Origin: JAFALK01 sp036500605
Lineage (GTDB): Bacteria; Pseudomonadota; Gammaproteobacteria; Burkholderiales; Burkholderiaceae_C
Direction of reading: 5' to 3'
Length of the DNA stretch: 64,000 nt
Assembly (NCBI GenBank): GCA_036500605.1
Contig: DASYBU010000024.1
Coordinates: 116,787-180,786 of the forward strand
The first letter of the stretch is position 1; every line of letters begins with the position of its first letter. The position numbers and the translations under genes were made by a program. Of the stretch, positions 61,316-64,000 are shown in pieces. The notes under the pieces were generated by a model. It did no database searches and was not told the DNA's origin. It saw only the letters and a list, made by a program, of their open reading frames with translations.

Positions 61316-63178
61316 TCAGTCGTTCCCGGACTCCTCCGAGGGCTTGCTCCAGTCATGCCGCTGCGGTTTGCTCGCGCGGCGCTGCGCGCGCTCCTGCTGA
61401 ATCAGCGCCTCGAACTGCTGGCGGCCGGCCTTGGCGGCGGCCACCAGCGCGGCCTGGTCGCCGCGCAGGGCCTTGAGCTCTTCCAGCTGCTCGAGGTTGT
61501 GCCGGCGGAAGCGCCAGGCCAACTGGCGCGCCGCATGGGGCTCCCAGCCCATCAGCTCCAGCACGCTGCGGCCGCTGCGCAGCGCCGACTCAAAGGTCTC
61601 GCGCTCGATCAGGCTGACGCCGGCTTCGCGCAGCTTGTAGAGGTGCGTGACGTTGCGGGCCCGCGCCACGATCTGCAGCTGCGGGAAATGCTCGCGGGCC
61701 AGCGCGACGATCTCCAGGCTTTGCTCATCGTCATCCACCGCGACCACCAGCACGCGCGCCGTGGCGGCGCCCGCCGTGCGCAACAGGTCGAGGCGCGTGG
61801 CGTCGCCGTAGAAGACGCGCCAGCCGAAGGGACGCAGGGACTCGATGATCTCGGCGTCGTGGTCGAGCACCGTCGCTTCGAGGCCGTTGGCGAAGAGCAG
61901 GCGGCCGACAATCTGGCCGTAGCGGCCGAAGCCGGCAATGATGATCGGTGCGCTCTGCGCTTCGGTCAGCTGCGCTTCTTCGGGGACCGTGCGGCGCGCG
62001 AGTCGCGGCACCAGCAGTCGATCGCTGAGCTGGAGCAGCGCGGGCGTCAGCGCCAACGAAAGCGCCACCGCCACGACCAGCGCCGACTGCTGGCCGGCGT
62101 TGATCAGGCCCGATTGAGCGGCCAGCTGGAAGACGACGAAACCGAACTCGCCGCCCTGGGCCAGCAGGATCACGAAGACCGGCCGCTCGACGCGCGGGAT
62201 CTGCATCCAGCGCGACATCAGCACCAGCAGGTAGGTCTTGCAAGCCAGCAGTGCCGCCAGCAGGGCCAGCACCAGCAGGGGCGCGCGCAGCAGCACGCCG
62301 AGATCAAGCCCCATGCCGACGGCAATGAAGAAGAGGCCCATCAAGAGGCCCTTGAAAGGCTCCAGATCGGTTTCCAGCTCGCGGCGGTACTCGCTCTCGG
62401 CCAGCAGCACGCCGGCCAGGAAGGCGCCGAGGGCCTTGCTGATGCCGACCAGATCCATCAGCGCGGCCGTGCCCAGCACCAGCAGCAAGGCGGCGGCCGT
62501 GAAGATCTCGGGGGTCTTGCTCTGGGCGATCCAGCGCAGCGCGGGCCGCAGCAGCAGCCGGCCGCCGAGGATGATCGCGGCCATCACGCCCAGGACCTTG
62601 GCGAATTCAAACGCCTGGTGCAGAAAGCCAACCGGCACATGAGCCCGGCCGCTGCCCAGCGCCACGATCGGCACCAGCGCGAGGATGGGGATGGCGGCAA
62701 TGTCCTGCAGCAGCGAAACGCTCAGCACGTTCTGGCCGGCGGTCGTGCGGCCCAGATTGCGCTCGGCCATCACGGCCAGCGCCACGGCGGTTGAGGACAT
62801 CGCCAATCCCAGCGAAGCCACCAGCGCCATGCGCCAGGGCCAGCCGAACGAGACGGCCAGGGCCATCAGCAGCGCGGCCGAGCCGAACAGCTGCAGGGAA
62901 CCCCAGACGAAGATCGGCCGACGCAGGCTCCAGAGCCGTCGCGGCTCCAGCTCCAGCCCGACCAGGAAGAGCATCAGCACCACGCCGAATTCAGCCAGTT
63001 CGAGAATCGTCTCGGGCGCGTCGATCAGGCCGAGGAACTGCGGGCCGATCAGCACGCCGGCCACCAGATAACCGAGGATCGAGCCCAGGCGCAGATAGCG
63101 CGCCAGCGGCACGGCCACCACGGCGGCGCCGAGGAAAACCAGCGGAAGCTGGATCCAGCTGTGTTGCGCTTCCACCAT
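61316..63178 (-). CDS. kefC: Glutathione-regulated potassium efflux antiporter KefC-type
   Basis: The 620-residue protein has 11-12 membrane helices (about 5-385), with the Na+/H+ exchanger fold, and a C-terminal RCK/TrkA-N NAD-binding domain (about 410-540; IIIAGFGRYGQIVGRLLF) followed by a Gln/Arg-rich tail. KefC exports K+ when glutathione adducts accumulate. The start at 63178 makes it 620 residues, the same as E. coli KefC, and overlaps the kefF stop (TGATG). Longer upstream frames are rejected. Confidence 0.9.
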   Translation of the reverse strand: MVEAQHSWIQLPLVFLGAAVVAVPLARYLRLGSILGYLVAGVLIGPQFLGLIDAPETILELAEFGVVLMLFLVGLELEPRRLWSLRRPIFVWGSLQLFGSAALLMALAVSFGWPWRMALVASLGLAMSSTAVALAVMAERNLGRTTAGQNVLSVSLLQDIAAIPILALVPIVALGSGRAHVPVGFLHQAFEFAKVLGVMAAIILGGRLLLRPALRWIAQSKTPEIFTAAALLLVLGTAALMDLVGISKALGAFLAGVLLAESEYRRELETDLEPFKGLLMGLFFIAVGMGLDLGVLLRAPLLVLALLAALLACKTYLLVLMSRWMQIPRVERPVFVILLAQGGEFGFVVFQLAAQSGLINAGQQSALVVAVALSLALTPALLQLSDRLLVPRLARRTVPEEAQLTEAQSAPIIIAGFGRYGQIVGRLLFANGLEATVLDHDAEIIESLRPFGWRVFYGDATRLDLLRTAGAATARVLVVAVDDDEQSLEIVALAREHFPQLQIVARARNVTHLYKLREAGVSLIERETFESALRSGRSVLELMGWEPHAARQLAWRFRRHNLEQLEELKALRGDQAALVAAAKAGRQQFEALIQQERAQRRASKPQRHDWSKPSEESGND

Positions 63179-63801
63179 CACGCGGGTCCGTCGAGCGAGC
63201 TGAACAGGGCGGGGCGCTCGTCCAGCGGCACTTCCTGCTGCGCGGGCGGCGCCTCGACACCGGCCCAGGCGGGGTAGTTGGTCAGTTGCTGCACAAAACC
63301 GCGTGCATGGCGAACGACATCCGCGTCGCTGACCTGATGCGCCGCATGCAGGATCAGCGGTGGCAGGAAGCGCATGCCGCAATAGCGGGCGGTTTGCGTG
63401 TAGGGCAGCAGATAGGTCTCCAGCGGATGCGCGTTGTGGCCGTTGGCGCTGTACGACTCGGCCGTACCGCCGGTCGAGCTGACCAGCCAAAGATCCTTGC
63501 CGCGCAAGGCTTCGCCACCGGGCCCGTACGCCCAGCCGAATCGCAGCACCTCGTCGATCCAGAGCTTTTGCAGGCCCGGCATGCTGTACCAATGCAGCGG
63601 ATGCAGCAGCACGACCAGGCGAGCCTCCGCCAGGGCTTGCTGCTCGGCGGCGACATCAATCGCGTAATCGGGATAACGCCGGTAGAGATCCACGAGTCGC
63701 ACCCGAGGCAGCGCGGCGGCCTTGGTGGCGGCCAGCATCGCGTGGGTCACGCGAGACAGGGCAAGGTCGGGGTGCGCGGCAAGAATGAGGATGTCGGCCA
63801 T
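63178..63801 (-). CDS. kefF: KefF-type NAD(P)H oxidoreductase
   Basis: The 207-residue flavodoxin-fold protein has the N-terminal ADILILAAHPDLALSRVT, LHPLHWYSMPGLQKLWIDEV and WLVSSTGG segments of KefF/NQO-like enzymes. KefF binds and activates KefC. The start at 63801 gives the family length; a start at 63846 would add 15 residues. It is coupled to kefC by a one-base overlap. Confidence 0.88.
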   Translation of the reverse strand: MADILILAAHPDLALSRVTHAMLAATKAAALPRVRLVDLYRRYPDYAIDVAAEQQALAEARLVVLLHPLHWYSMPGLQKLWIDEVLRFGWAYGPGGEALRGKDLWLVSSTGGTAESYSANGHNAHPLETYLLPYTQTARYCGMRFLPPLILHAAHQVSDADVVRHARGFVQQLTNYPAWAGVEAPPAQQEVPLDERPALFSSLDGPA

Positions 63802-63865
63802 TGGCGGCAAGCGTAACCCAAGCGCACAAGCCGCCATTGCGGGCATACATCAGGCGCGGCTGTGC

Positions 63866-64000
63866 TGGTCTAATTTCCCCGGACACCTCGATAGGTGGAA
63901 ACCACCTGGACGGGAAACATGAGCAAGAGAGAACGAAGGACATTCAGCGCGGAATTCAAGCTGCAGGTCGTGCAGATGATTCGCGAGCAGGGCTTGAGCG
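63866..64000 (+). mobile_element. Left end of an IS3-family element (truncated by window end)
   Basis: A likely terminal repeat begins near 63866 (TGGTCTAATTTCCCCGGACA) and is followed by the start of a transposase OrfA gene. The exact end cannot be fixed because the right end lies outside the window. Confidence 0.6.
63919..64000 (+). CDS. IS3-family transposase OrfA (partial)
   Basis: The first 27 residues begin MSKRERRTFSAEFKLQVVQM and continue to the window edge. This is the helix-turn-helix start of IS3-family OrfA (InsE-type). A GGGAAAC precedes the ATG. The C-terminus and OrfB are outside the window. Confidence 0.75.
   Translation, partial: MSKRERRTFSAEFKLQVVQMIREQGLS

Noticed and set aside
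63179..63592. 138-residue N-terminal extension of KefC
   Set aside because: It would overlap kefF entirely; starting at 63178 gives the 620-residue family length and a TGATG coupling.
1..64000. CRISPR arrays, tRNA and rRNA genes
   Set aside because: No regularly spaced repeats, tRNA cloverleaf or rRNA sequence was recognised; a tRNAscan or Rfam run would be decisive.

Overview
This 64 kb window comes from a GC-rich, peritrichous or polarly flagellated betaproteobacterium. FlhDC master regulators, an FliA sigma-28 regulon whose -35 element reads TCAAGTT or TAAAGTT, a PEP-CTERM protein, a DUF1841 protein and gene order all point to Burkholderiales, possibly the Roseateles/Mitsuaria/Rubrivivax (Sphaerotilaceae) side. 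That placement is an inference from gene content; no 16S or other RNA marker is present.

Layout. (1) 1-8.8 kb: late flagellar genes on the minus strand: a YcgR-type c-di-GMP brake, fliT, fliS, fliD and three tandem short flagellins. A divergent sigma-28 promoter drives a small TPR-like gene, followed by a family 2 glycosyltransferase with a helical-repeat tail. (2) 9-14 kb, plus strand: flhD, flhC, a membrane-anchored methyltransferase, motA, motB, cheY, cheZ. (3) 14.1-17.8 kb: a non-flagellar block (BrnT/BrnA toxin-antitoxin, a secreted VWA-domain protein, an ECF sigma factor and its membrane anti-sigma factor) inserted between cheZ and flhB. (4) 18-24.5 kb: flhB, flhA, flhF, an flhG-like gene lacking a P-loop, and fliA, tightly packed. 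(5) 25-34.4 kb: a heavily deleted type VI secretion locus. tssA, tssB and tssM are intact. tssC and tssH (clpV) are fused in frame into one chimeric ORF, vgrG stops after its gp27-like half, and only the C-terminal tail of an OmpA-type tssL survives, still overlapping the tssM start. hcp, tssE, tssF, tssG, tssJ and tssK are absent. (6) 34.7-47.2 kb: a signalling block: a soluble chemoreceptor, a diguanylate cyclase, a receiver-PAS-GGDEF-EAL protein, an Hpt protein, two histidine kinases, an ANTAR-type response regulator, a PEP-CTERM/HAF-repeat secreted protein and an EAL-HDOD protein. (7) 47.2-57.7 kb: flgL to flgB, the rod-hook-ring-filament-junction operon on the minus strand. Divergent flgA, flgM and flgN follow at 57.8-59.4 kb. 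(8) 59.4-64 kb: housekeeping genes (DMT transporter, SRPBCC protein, DUF1841, KefC/KefF potassium efflux) and the start of an IS3-family element cut by the window end.

How it works together. FlhDC would switch on hook-basal-body genes and fliA. FlgM is exported after hook completion and frees FliA, which reads the sigma-28 promoters seen before fliS, fliD, fliC2, fliC3, the TPR gene, motA and flgM. FlhF and the FlhG-like protein place the flagellum, and CheY/CheZ control the motor. YcgR links motor function to the many c-di-GMP enzymes at 36-47 kb. The fliE-R genes and the cheA/W/R/B genes are not in the window.

The most unusual item is the TssC-ClpV chimera inside the collapsed T6SS locus. 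No tRNA, rRNA or CRISPR array was recognised.
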